Of a stretch of DNA of 64,000 nucleotides, positions 42,943-51,226 are shown piece after piece (positions within the stretch are counted from its first letter, which is position 1; each line of letters opens with the position of its first letter). The notes under the pieces were generated by a model, which worked only from the letters and a program-made list of their open reading frames with translations, was not told the origin of the DNA and ran no database searches. This stretch comes from Candidatus Binatia bacterium (GTDB lineage: Bacteria > Desulfobacterota > Binatia > UBA12015), in assembly GCA_036563615.1 (NCBI GenBank), contig DATCMB010000009.1:1-64000 (forward strand), written 5' to 3'. The translations under genes and the position numbers were made by a program.

Positions 42943-44421
42943 CGAGGCGACGCCGAGCAGCACGACCGTGGCGCAGGTCGGAAGGAACCATTCGCCGACG
43001 GCGACGTACGGGGTTGCGATCGCGGACGGCACGGCCGCACTGAGCGCGCGACCCGGCGGCGCGTCGAGCGCGCTCGCCCCGATCTCGCGGCCCAGCGGAT
43101 CGAACACGGCGCTCGTGCCCGCGTTCGCGACGCGCACGACGGGAAGCCCGGTCTCGATCGCGCGGATCCGCGCCCAGCGCAGATGCGGCGCCTCGGTGCC
43201 GCGGAACCAGGCGTCGTTGGTCGGGTTGAGGAGGAAGCCCGCGCCGTCGCGGGCGAGCAGCCGCGCGCTCGCGCCGTCTGCGATCTCGAAGCAGGTGACG
43301 GGGCCGAAGCGGGTGCTGCCCACGTCGAAGGTGCGCAGCGTGCGGCCCGCGGTCACCGGCTCCAGCGAAGCGGGCGGCGCGCCGAGGAGCGCCGGCCAGG
43401 ACTCCGCGAGCGGGACCAGGAGACGCTTGTGGTAGCTCTGCATGCCGAAGCCCGGGCGGAGGACGTGCAGCGCGTTGAAGCGCTGCGCGCGCCCGCGCTT
43501 GTCGAGCTCGAAGCTCACGCCGCCGGTGACGAGCGTCGCGCCGCTGCGCTCGAGGAATTCCGTGATCCGCCGCCACGCGGCGCGGTCGCGCGCGAGGTCT
43601 AGGTTGAGCGCCGACTCGGGCCAGAGGACGACGTCGAAGCGGACGTCGGGGGACGTCGCCATCGCCGCGGAGGTCGCGGCGAGCAGGCGGTCGAGCGTGC
43701 TCTCCGTCGCATCGCTCGCGTCGAGGTCGATCGCCAGGATGCGCGGCGCGTGCTCGGCGGTCGCGAGCGGCGTGGCGAGCCGCGTCGCTCCCCAGAGGGT
43801 CGCGAGCACGACCAGCCCGACGCCGGTCGCGAACGCGCGCAGGCGCGCGGCGCGCGGCTCGTCGCGCGCAAGCAGCGCCGCGACGCCGGCGTTCGCCGCC
43901 ACCACGACCGCCGTGACGCCGGCGACGCCGGTCACGCTCGCGAGCTGCAGGAGGGCCGGCGCGTCCTCGAGCGAGACGCCGAGCACCGCGCCGGGAAAGC
44001 GCGGTGGGACGTACGAGCGCAGCGCCTCCCAGCACGCCCACAGCGCCGCCGTCCAGACGACGAGCAGCACGGGCGAGCGGCGCGGACGCAGCGCGAGCGC
44101 GACGCCGAGCAGGCCGCCGTGCAGCAGCGCGAGCAGCACGACCGTCGAGGCGGCGAGGGCGTACGAGCGCACGCCGGTCAATCCAAAGTACGGACCGAGC
44201 GACGGGCCGAGCCACGGCAGGATCGCGATCTCGCCGAGCGCGAGCGCGTACGCGATCGCGGCGAGCACCGTCCGCGAGACGCTCGCGCGCGAGGTCGCGA
44301 CCAGCAGCGGCACGAGCGCCACGCAGGCGAGCGCGCCCTGCGCGGGCAGCCGCGGGAGGAGCGCTTGAACGGCGCCGCTCAGCAGCGCGCAGCCGAGGAG
44401 CGCGAGGTCGTGGCGGATCAC
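42874..44421 (-). CDS. lnt: Apolipoprotein N-acyltransferase
   Basis: Lnt adds the third acyl chain to the N-terminal cysteine of lipoproteins in the inner membrane. The 515-residue product has about six N-terminal membrane helices, a nitrilase-like periplasmic domain and a last helix. The catalytic triad is visible: Glu in LWPESALN, Lys in SYHKRLLVP and Cys in GPVTCFEIAD. The GTG 44421 has GGGGAG just upstream and its first codons overlap the start of the divergent gene by 12 bases. Its 3' end overlaps the convergent secreted-protein gene. Consistent with the several lipoproteins in this window. Confidence 0.93.
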   Translation of the reverse strand: MIRHDLALLGCALLSGAVQALLPRLPAQGALACVALVPLLVATSRASVSRTVLAAIAYALALGEIAILPWLGPSLGPYFGLTGVRSYALAASTVVLLALLHGGLLGVALALRPRRSPVLLVVWTAALWACWEALRSYVPPRFPGAVLGVSLEDAPALLQLASVTGVAGVTAVVVAANAGVAALLARDEPRAARLRAFATGVGLVVLATLWGATRLATPLATAEHAPRILAIDLDASDATESTLDRLLAATSAAMATSPDVRFDVVLWPESALNLDLARDRAAWRRITEFLERSGATLVTGGVSFELDKRGRAQRFNALHVLRPGFGMQSYHKRLLVPLAESWPALLGAPPASLEPVTAGRTLRTFDVGSTRFGPVTCFEIADGASARLLARDGAGFLLNPTNDAWFRGTEAPHLRWARIRAIETGLPVVRVANAGTSAVFDPLGREIGASALDAPPGRALSAAVPSAIATPYVAVGEWFLPTCATVVLLGVASSVVAVLRRRRALVAEAVVGDRA

Positions 44422-45432
44422 GCTCGCTCCCCGCGCGCGGTGCGGCGTTCGTGGTGGCTCGCGGCGTCGGTCGGCGTGATCCTGGTCGTGCTCGTGCTCT
44501 GCGTGCGCGAGGCCGTGCTCTGGGTCGGACGCCCCTTCGCCGGCTTGCTGTTCGCGGACAACCTCATCGTCGTGTCGATCGGCAGCTCGAGCTGGCGGGA
44601 TCCGCAGCTGCGGCGCACCGAGTGGTCGCGGATCATGGCCGTCGACGACGTGCCTGCGCAATCCGCTTCCGACGTGCTGCGCGCGATCTCGTCGCGTCGG
44701 CCGGGCGACCTCGTCACCTACGCGTTTCGGCGTGACGACGAGAGCTTCCGCGTCGCGATCCCGGTGCGGACCTTCACCTGGCAGGACTTCCGCGAGGTGT
44801 TCGCGCCGATGCTCGTGGTCGGCGCCTTCCTCGTGCTCTCCGCCGCGGTGCTGGTCGCGATCCGTCCCGACCGCTCGGAGCTGCGCGCGCTCTACGCGGC
44901 CTGCGCCTCGTTCGGGCTCGTCCTGATCACGGGTCCGGACCAGTACGGCCCCTGGCGCTTCACGTCGCTCTACCTGATGTCGCTCGCCGCGGTGCCGCCG
45001 GCGATGCTGCACCTGGCGGCGGCGTATCCCTGGCAGCGGCGTGCGTGGGTGACCCGCGCGGTGCGCGGCGCGTACGTGCTGTTCGCGGTCGTCGGCGTGC
45101 TGCTGATCGTGCTGCGCGAGCGTCCCGGCGTGTTCCTGGCGCTGCTCTACCTCGTGTACTTGACGCTGGCCAACGCGACGCTGCTCTACGCGGGATCGCT
45201 GATCGGCGCGCTGGTCACCGGGCGGCGCTCGCGTCTGCAGCTCGCGATCGCGCTCGCGGCGGTTCTCGGATCGTGCAGCGTCGGCGCGCTGGTGCTCGTC
45301 GTCTACCCGCTGATGACGGAGCCGATCGCGCCGGCGTGGATCGTCCTGCCGGTCGCGCTGATGCCGATCCTGAGCGGCGTCGCGTTTCTCGCGGTACCCG
45401 ACGGGCCGCGGGTCGCGGAGGCGACGTCGTGA
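44410..45432 (+). CDS. Polytopic membrane protein with PDZ-like loop, first gene of a two-component operon
   Basis: 340 residues. After one N-terminal membrane helix comes a soluble loop (MAVDDVPAQSASDVLRAISSRRPGDLVTYAFRR) that reads like a short PDZ-type fold. Six or seven further helices follow (about residues 128-335). The GTG 44410 follows GAGGAG by nine bases; GTG 44440 is a weaker alternative. The stop overlaps the histidine-kinase start by four bases (GTGA), so it probably acts as the sensory or membrane partner of the kinase. No exact family recognised. Confidence 0.75.
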   Translation: MADHARSPRAVRRSWWLAASVGVILVVLVLCVREAVLWVGRPFAGLLFADNLIVVSIGSSSWRDPQLRRTEWSRIMAVDDVPAQSASDVLRAISSRRPGDLVTYAFRRDDESFRVAIPVRTFTWQDFREVFAPMLVVGAFLVLSAAVLVAIRPDRSELRALYAACASFGLVLITGPDQYGPWRFTSLYLMSLAAVPPAMLHLAAAYPWQRRAWVTRAVRGAYVLFAVVGVLLIVLRERPGVFLALLYLVYLTLANATLLYAGSLIGALVTGRRSRLQLAIALAAVLGSCSVGALVLVVYPLMTEPIAPAWIVLPVALMPILSGVAFLAVPDGPRVAEATS

Positions 45433-46766
45433 CGCTGCGCGCGCGCCTCACGCTGCTCTTCTTGGGCGCGCTGCAGGCGACGTTTCTGTGCGCGGTCGCG
45501 GCGTACTGGGCGGTCGGCAGCTGGCAGGTGCTGGTCGAGGACCTGTCGCGCATCCCCGAGCAGGGCGTGCGCCTCGACCGGCTGCTCGACGTCGCGGCGG
45601 GGCTCGAGCGCAGCGCGGATCGCGACGCGGAGCGCATTGCGGACCGCGCCTCGGAGCGCGTCGGGCAGGAGCTCGACGACGCGCTCGCCGAGCTGCGCCG
45701 CCACGCGCAGAGCCGCGACGAAGGGCAGGTGGTGGAGCGCGTCGCGGCGGCGGTCGGCGCGCGCGATCCGGACGCGCTGCGCGCGGCCGCGCGCGAGCTG
45801 CGCGCGTACTACGACGGCGAGCTGCAGCGCCATCGTCGGCATGCCGACGGGCTGGTCGGCACCTCGCACGCTCTCGTGATCGCGATCGTGGTGATCGTGA
45901 TCGCGGCCTTCCTCGCTTTCCTGGTCGCGATCCGCGCCTGGCTCGTCGCGCCGGTGCGAGTGCTCGAGCGCGGCATGAAGGTGATGCGCACCGGCGACCT
46001 CGCGCACCGCATCGAGCTCGGCGGCACGGACGAGCTCGCGCGCCTCGCGCGCGACATCAACCAGATGGCGGGCTCGCTCGCGCGCATCCAGCAGGAACTC
46101 GTCGCGAGCGAGCGCTTCGCGCTGCTCGGCGAGCTCGGCGCATACGTCGCGCACAACATTCGCAATCCACTGGCGAGCATTCGCGCGACCGCGCAGGGCG
46201 AGCTCGTCGACCTGAGCCCCGACGACCCGCACCGCGGCGCCTTCGAGGACATCGTGCGCGCCTGCGACCGGCTCGCGGCGTGGGTGACGGACCTGCTGCG
46301 CTCGGCGAGCCCGGTCCAGCTCGAGCGTCGCGAGGGGCAGATCGACGAGGTCGTCGCGCGCTGCGCCGAGCTCGCGCGCCCGCGGCTCGCCGAGACGGGC
46401 GTCGAGGTCGCGCTGTCGCTCGCCCCGACGGGTCCGGTGCCGTTCGACGAGGCGAAGCTCGAGCAGGTGGTGAGCGCCGTGCTCGCCAACGCGATCGAGG
46501 CGTCGCCGCCGCAGGGCCGCGTCGAGATGAGCGTCGCGTCCGAGCCCGGCGCGGTGGTGGTGCGCGTGGTCGACGAGGGGCCCGGCATCCCGCCGACGCG
46601 CCGCGCGCGGCTGTTCACCCCGTTCTCGACGAGCAAGCCGTCGGGCACCGGCATCGGCCTCTGGCTCTCGCAGAAGATCATCAGCGCGCACGGCGGTTCG
46701 ATCTCGCTGCACGCAGCAAGGCCGGAGAAGGGCACGGCGGTCGAGATCCGTCTTCCGACACCCTGA
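45429..46766 (+). CDS. Sensor histidine kinase with HAMP domain
   Basis: 445 residues. Two membrane helices (about 7-28 and 150-180) flank a helical periplasmic domain of some 120 residues; HAMP follows (LVAPVRVLERGMKVMRTGDLAHRI). The dimerisation/phosphorylation site is GELGAYVAHNIRNPLASIR, with His followed by Asn where Glu is more common. The ATP domain has LANAIEASP, VDEGPGIPP and GTGIGLWLS. It lies between the PDZ-like membrane gene (4-base overlap) and a sigma-54 response regulator, its obvious partner. The signal is unknown. Confidence 0.92.
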   Translation: MTLRARLTLLFLGALQATFLCAVAAYWAVGSWQVLVEDLSRIPEQGVRLDRLLDVAAGLERSADRDAERIADRASERVGQELDDALAELRRHAQSRDEGQVVERVAAAVGARDPDALRAAARELRAYYDGELQRHRRHADGLVGTSHALVIAIVVIVIAAFLAFLVAIRAWLVAPVRVLERGMKVMRTGDLAHRIELGGTDELARLARDINQMAGSLARIQQELVASERFALLGELGAYVAHNIRNPLASIRATAQGELVDLSPDDPHRGAFEDIVRACDRLAAWVTDLLRSASPVQLERREGQIDEVVARCAELARPRLAETGVEVALSLAPTGPVPFDEAKLEQVVSAVLANAIEASPPQGRVEMSVASEPGAVVVRVVDEGPGIPPTRRARLFTPFSTSKPSGTGIGLWLSQKIISAHGGSISLHAARPEKGTAVEIRLPTP

Positions 46767-46774
46767 GGAGCGTC

Positions 46775-48208
46775 ATGGCGAGTGTTCTGATCGTCGACGA
46801 CGAAGAAACCCACGCGCGAGCGATCGGCCGCTTCCTCGCGCGTCGCAGCTACGCGACGGTGGTCGCGACCAGCGCCGCCGAGGCGCGCGCCGCGGTGGCG
46901 CGCTCGCGTCCCGACCTGGTGCTGCTCGATCTGCGGCTCGGCGAGGACGACGGCGTCGCGATCCTGCGCGAGCTGCACGCGAGCGACGCGCGGCTGCCGG
47001 TCATCATCATGACCGCGTACGGCTCGGTCGACAGCGCGGTCGCCGCGATGAAGGCGGGCGCGCGCGACTACATTCAGAAGCCGCTCGACCTCGAGGAGCT
47101 CGCGCTGTTGATCGAGCGCGCGCTCGACGAGTCGCGCGTGCGCGCCTGCTTCGAGCACCTGCAAGGCACGGCCGCGTCCGGCGCGGGCGACGACGCGCTG
47201 CTCGGCGACAGCCCGGCGATGCGCCCGGTGCACGACTTCGTCGCGCGCATGGCGCGGCTCGGCGGGCTGCGCGCCGGCGACTACCCGTCGGTGCTGCTGC
47301 TCGGCGAGACCGGCACCGGCAAGAGCCTGCTCGCGCGCGTCCTGCACCGGACGAGCCCGCTCGCGAAGCGTCCGTTCATGGTCCTCGACTGCACGGCGCT
47401 GCCGCGCGACCTCATCGAGGCGGAGCTCTTCGGCTACGAGCGCGGCGCGTTCACCGACGCGCGCGCCGCGAAGCCGGGCCTGGTCGAGGTGTCGGCCGGC
47501 GGCACGATCTTCCTCGACGAGATCGGCGAGCTCAGCCCCGACGCGCAGGCGAAGCTGCTGCGGGTGATCGAGGAGAAGACGGTGCGTCGCCTCGGCAGCC
47601 TGCAGGACGTCGCGGTCGACGTGCGCATCATCGCCGCGACCAACCGCGACCCGGCCGCGGAGGTCGCGGCGGGCCGGCTGCGCGCGGACCTCTACTACGG
47701 GCTGAACGTGCTCACCGTGACGCTGCCGCCGCTGCGCGCGCGCGGCGACGACGTGCTGCTGCTCGCGCGCCACTTCCTCGAGGTCTATGCGCGCAAGTAC
47801 GCGCGGCCGGTGAAGTCGCTCGCGCCCGAGGCGGTCGCGTGCCTCATGCGCGAGCGCTGGGTCGGCAACGTGCGCGAGCTCGCGCACGTCATCGAGCGCG
47901 CGACGCTGATGGCGGACGGCGAGGTGATCGAGGCGCACCACCTGCGGCTCGCGCCGCCGGTCGAGCCGCCGGCGTCGCTTGGCGCGCAGGCGTCGTTCGC
48001 TGCGCAGCCGGCGTCGCTCGGCGGGCAGACGGCGCCGCTCGGCGCGTCCATCGCGTCGCTGGCGCCGCTCGGGCTCGAGGCCGCCGAGCGTCAGCTCATC
48101 CAGCAGGCGCTCGCGGACGAGCACGGCAACGTGTCGCGCGCCGCGCGTCGGCTCGGCGTGAGCCGCGAGCTGCTGCGCTACCGCGCGCGCAAGCACGGCC
48201 TGCGCTGA
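46775..48208 (+). CDS. NtrC-family sigma-54-dependent response regulator
   Basis: 477 residues: receiver domain (LIVDDEE, phosphorylation Asp in [13 protein letters not shown], Lys in YIQKPLDL), AAA+ domain (Walker [15 protein letters not shown] in place of GAFTGA, Walker [14 protein letters not shown], arginine finger region) and a Fis-type helix-turn-helix at the C-terminus ([20 protein letters not shown]). Between AAA+ and HTH is a linker of about 35 residues of repeats ([20 protein letters not shown]), encoded by near-identical DNA units. The ATG has GAGGAG upstream, eight bases after the kinase stop. It activates sigma-54 promoters. Confidence 0.94.
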   Translation: MASVLIVDDEETHARAIGRFLARRSYATVVATSAAEARAAVARSRPDLVLLDLRLGEDDGVAILRELHASDARLPVIIMTAYGSVDSAVAAMKAGARDYIQKPLDLEELALLIERALDESRVRACFEHLQGTAASGAGDDALLGDSPAMRPVHDFVARMARLGGLRAGDYPSVLLLGETGTGKSLLARVLHRTSPLAKRPFMVLDCTALPRDLIEAELFGYERGAFTDARAAKPGLVEVSAGGTIFLDEIGELSPDAQAKLLRVIEEKTVRRLGSLQDVAVDVRIIAATNRDPAAEVAAGRLRADLYYGLNVLTVTLPPLRARGDDVLLLARHFLEVYARKYARPVKSLAPEAVACLMRERWVGNVRELAHVIERATLMADGEVIEAHHLRLAPPVEPPASLGAQASFAAQPASLGGQTAPLGASIASLAPLGLEAAERQLIQQALADEHGNVSRAARRLGVSRELLRYRARKHGLR

Positions 48209-48517
48209 GCGGGCGCCGGCTGCCTTGAGCACGCTCGGCCCGCGCCGAGCGCGCGCGAACGGCGCCGCGCGGTCGAGCCGCGCCACGCGCTCGGAGCACG
48301 CGTCGCACGCGTGCGCGTCGCTCGACGCGGCGCGCAAGCCAATCTTGCTGGTCGGGCTCGCCCGGCGCCGGTCGATCTGAGCCGGCGTCGACGCGGGCGG
48401 CGTCGACGTAGCGCAGAGTTTCTTTGCTTTCTCGGGCGCATCGCGTTCGGCGTGCGGCTTGCTCTGCGGCGGCGCGCGCCCGCCTCGCGCGCGGGCGCAG
48501 CACGGGAGGACCACCGT
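48209..48517. other. Intergenic region, no gene seen
   Basis: About 310 bases, very GC-rich, with short alternating GCG/CGC runs. The frame of the next gene stays open through most of it but shows no domain. A less GC-rich stretch at 48413-48433 (GAGTTTCTTTGCTTTCTC) may be part of the promoter of the following gene. No sigma-54 site (TGGC-N7-TTGC) could be made out. Confidence 0.5.
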
Positions 48518-49507
48518 ATGCGCCGCCGACACCGCTCGACCCGAGCCTTGGCTCTCATCGCAACGCTCGCCGCGATTTTCGTTTTGACGGACGCCGCGCA
48601 CGCTCACCGCGCGCAGCTCAAGGCGAACCTGATCCGCCACGACGGCGAGCGGCCGAACGGATTTCTGCTCATCCGTCCGTCGGGCGGCGGCAAGATCTCG
48701 CTCGACCTGCCGCAGTTTCCTCCCGACGGCGCGCTGATCATCGACTACCGCGTGAACGGCGTGCCGCGACCCGGCATGCGCTACCCGCTGAAGGCCGCCA
48801 AGCAGAACTGGCCGCTCGGCTTCGAAACCAAGGACCAGGACAAGCTCGAGCTGCACGACGTTCGCGTGGTCGACCATCTCGGCGAGGTCGTCGCGACGCT
48901 CGGCTCGCGCACGAAGCCGCGCAGCTCGCACGTCCTATCCGCGCCGCTCGTCTGGGTCGTCGACACCGCGAGCGACGTCGGCTTCACGCGCGGCGGCGAC
49001 ACGCTGCTCAAGAAGAACGGCGAGTGGAGCGTCGGCTTCGACGCGCTGCGCTCGCGCTCGACCGGCGCGCGCCTGAACAACGACGGCAACTACGCCGAGA
49101 TCGAGCTGTCGGTGAACGACGGCCCGTGGCAGGTGTTCCGCGTCACCTTCGACGTGCGCAGCGGCAAGTCGCGTCCCAACGGCAGGCCGCGCATGAAGCT
49201 CGGCATCGGGCCGAGCGATCGGATCCGCATCAAGCGCGTCGACGCGTTCGACGCGGCCGGCAACAAGTTCGCGATGATCGGCGTGCGCATGGGCAAGCAG
49301 GGGCACTATGCGGAGCTGCCGCCGCCGCTGCCGTCGCCGTCGCCGACGCCGGTGCCCACCGAGACGCCCGCGCCGACGCCGACCCCCACGCCGGAGCCGA
49401 CGGCGAGCCCGACGCCGAGCCCCACGCCGGAGCCGACGGCGAGCCCGACGCCGACGCCCGCGCCGACGCCTAACGAGGAGCCGAGCCCGACGCCGGACGT
49501 GAAGTAG
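48518..49507 (+). CDS. Secreted protein with C-terminal Pro/Thr repeat tail
   Basis: 329 residues. The signal peptide ([20 protein letters not shown]) leads to a beta-rich domain of about 240 residues with no recognised family. The last 55-60 residues are Pro/Thr/Glu/Ser repeats ([12 protein letters not shown] twice), a flexible surface-type linker without an anchoring motif after it. GGGAGG precedes the ATG at 48518. The repeats are encoded by near-identical 36-base DNA units and could vary in number between strains. Confidence 0.8.
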   Translation: MRRRHRSTRALALIATLAAIFVLTDAAHAHRAQLKANLIRHDGERPNGFLLIRPSGGGKISLDLPQFPPDGALIIDYRVNGVPRPGMRYPLKAAKQNWPLGFETKDQDKLELHDVRVVDHLGEVVATLGSRTKPRSSHVLSAPLVWVVDTASDVGFTRGGDTLLKKNGEWSVGFDALRSRSTGARLNNDGNYAEIELSVNDGPWQVFRVTFDVRSGKSRPNGRPRMKLGIGPSDRIRIKRVDAFDAAGNKFAMIGVRMGKQGHYAELPPPLPSPSPTPVPTETPAPTPTPTPEPTASPTPSPTPEPTASPTPTPAPTPNEEPSPTPDVK

Positions 49508-49606
49508 ACGACGAGGTCGGGACGATCCGACGCTGCGTCGGGCCGCACGCGCGACGGGGCGAGGACGGCTCGCGCGCCCTCCGGCGCTCTGCGATCCTCT
49601 CGCGCC

Positions 49607-50044
49607 ATGATCCTCGTCCTGATCGTCCTCGCTCTCGTCGCCGGCGTCTGCGTCTGCTTGCAGGGCGTGACCAACGGCGCGCTCGCCGCGCGCACGAGCC
49701 TCTTCGCCGCCGTGTTCCTGAACGGGCTCGTGGTCGCGATCGGCACGTTCGTTCTCTGGCTCACCGACCGGCGACCGCTCTTCGCCTCGGAGCCGACGCC
49801 GTGGTTCTTCTACCTCGGCGGCTTCTACGGCATCGCGATCCTCGCCTGCGCGGCGTTCGTCTTCCCGCGGCTCGGCGCCGGCGCGGCGACGGCGTTCGTC
49901 GTCACCGCGCAGCTCGTCTCGGCGCTCGCGCTCGATCACTACGGCGTGCCGCACCGCATCCCGCTGACCGGCGCGCGTCTCGTGGGCGGCGTGCTGCTGC
50001 TCGTCGGCGCGCTGCTCGTCCTGTGGCCGAAGCTGCGCGGCTGA
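49607..50044 (+). CDS. DMT-superfamily membrane protein (YdcZ/DUF606 type)
   Basis: 145 residues and five hydrophobic segments. GVTNGALAARTSLFAAVFLNGLVV and TAFVVTAQLVSALALDHYG are characteristic of the DUF606 group, half-size relatives of drug/metabolite transporters that usually act as dimers. Transport substrate unknown. The ATG at 49607 immediately precedes the first helix. It stands alone between the secreted-protein gene and an empty region. Confidence 0.9.
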   Translation: MILVLIVLALVAGVCVCLQGVTNGALAARTSLFAAVFLNGLVVAIGTFVLWLTDRRPLFASEPTPWFFYLGGFYGIAILACAAFVFPRLGAGAATAFVVTAQLVSALALDHYGVPHRIPLTGARLVGGVLLLVGALLVLWPKLRG

Positions 50045-50372
50045 GACGCGTCCGCGACCCCTTGGGGTCTTCCCGCAGACGACCTCGGCAGGGAGGAGCC
50101 GCGGCGCGCTCGCGGTCGCGCGCGCGGGAGCCGCGTCCGCGCAAGCGCCACTCGCGTACCGGCAAGACGCTCGCTCGACGGCGGCGAGCGTCGCGCGACG
50201 CGGTCCCTCGCCGACCGCACGCGATGCGCTCCGTCACACGATGTGCTCCGTCGGGCGCCATCGCATGCTGCATCCGGGTAGTTCTACGGATGGACAGCCG
50301 CCGTCCGAACACGCTACCTGACGCGCCAGTCGGTCGCGGCGCCGGCGAGGCAGAGAGAGGGTGAGGCGGCGG
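50045..50372. other. Intergenic region with small repeats, no gene seen
   Basis: About 330 bases. A short inverted repeat GACCCCTTGGGGTC lies at 50056-50069 and is followed by TTCCC. Twofold CGATG(C/T)GCTCCGTC occurs around 50220-50250. No open frame with a recognisable product. Confidence 0.5.
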
Positions 50373-50597
50373 ATGGCTTCGTGGACCTGCGAGGTGTGCG
50401 GTTGTGGCGTCGAGGCGCCGAGCGCGTACCTGGTGCGCGCCATGGGCTGGCGGCTCGACTGGAGCGTCGCGCGCGACTCGGGTCCGGCCGTGTGTCCGCG
50501 CTGCGCGCGCTCCCCGCTGACGCCGCGGCCCACGGCGCGGCCGACGACCCCACGCGCGGACGCCGACGCGCAGCCCGCCGGTCTCGGCGACTCCTGA
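50373..50597 (+). CDS. Small zinc-ribbon-like protein
   Basis: 74 residues from the ATG at 50373 (78 from GTG 50361). Two CxxC pairs (TCEVCGC near residue 6 and CPRCAR near 41) could bind one zinc ion, as in small zinc-ribbon proteins. The Arg/Thr/Pro/Ala-rich C-terminus looks disordered. AGAGAGG and GTGAGG lie just upstream. No family recognised; small size makes the call less certain. Confidence 0.55.
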   Translation: MASWTCEVCGCGVEAPSAYLVRAMGWRLDWSVARDSGPAVCPRCARSPLTPRPTARPTTPRADADAQPAGLGDS

Positions 50598-50630
50598 GCG
50601 GGCGCGCGGAGCCGAGCGCTGCGGGCGCCG

Positions 50631-51113
50631 TCAGAGTCCGAGCGGCGACGGCGTCCGAAATCTCTCTTTGACGATGCCTCGCGCGCGGATGCGCGAGTCG
50701 AGTGTCGAGGGCGGCATGCCGAGGCGCGCCGCGGCGCCGCGCGGACCCGAGATGCGGCCGCCGCTCTCGGCGAGCGCCGCTCGATCATCGCGCGCTCCTG
50801 CGCGACCAGCGTCTCGGCGAGGACGCCGCGCGGTCGCGGCGTCCGCTCGACGTCGCGCGCGAGCCACGACGGGTCGAGCCAGCTCGCCCGGCTCCGACAA
50901 GATCACCGAGCGTCCGATCACGTTCTGCAGCTCGCGCACGTTTCCCGGCCACGAGTAGCTCTCGAGCAGCGCGAGCGACTCGCGACGGATGCCGTGGAAG
51001 ACCTTGCCGACGCGGCGGGCGTGCTGCTCGAGGAAGTGCTCGGCGAGCAGACGCACGTCGCCGCGACGCTCGCGCAGCGGCGGAATCTCGATCGGGAAGA
51101 CGCACCCCGGTCG
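50631..51113 (-). pseudogene. Remnant of a sigma-54-dependent regulator (C-terminal part, frameshifted)
   Basis: Reading on the minus strand from about 51113: FPIEIPPLRERRGDV and LLESYSWPGNVRELQNVIGR are the end of an NtrC-type AAA+ domain, and SGGRISGPRGAAARLGMPPSTLDSRI is the Fis-type DNA-binding end. Between them the frame is broken twice, near 50880 and near 50780; in the other frame the missing piece LDPSWLARDVER...LVAQERAMIER can be read. The Walker motifs and everything N-terminal are gone; the fragment stops just before the monooxygenase gene. A decayed gene, not an assembly slip, is more likely because the N-terminus is also lost. Confidence 0.85.
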
Positions 51114-51226
51114 GAGGCTTCGACGTGGATCGTGACCGGCTGCCGGGACGTAGCTCGCCGCGCCCGACGGCGCCGAGGAGCTTCCGCCGGGCGCGGCGAA
51201 AACGACGATGAACTCTCGGTCGAGTC

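Noticed and set aside
47440-47460. GAFTDA in the sigma-54 regulator as a loss-of-function mutation
   Set aside because: The GAFTDA variant is common in functional NtrC-type activators, and all other motifs are intact.
45809-48931. 1,040-residue reverse-strand frame across the two-component operon
   Set aside because: Antisense shadow of GC-rich kinase and regulator genes with no domain; the sense genes have clear motifs.
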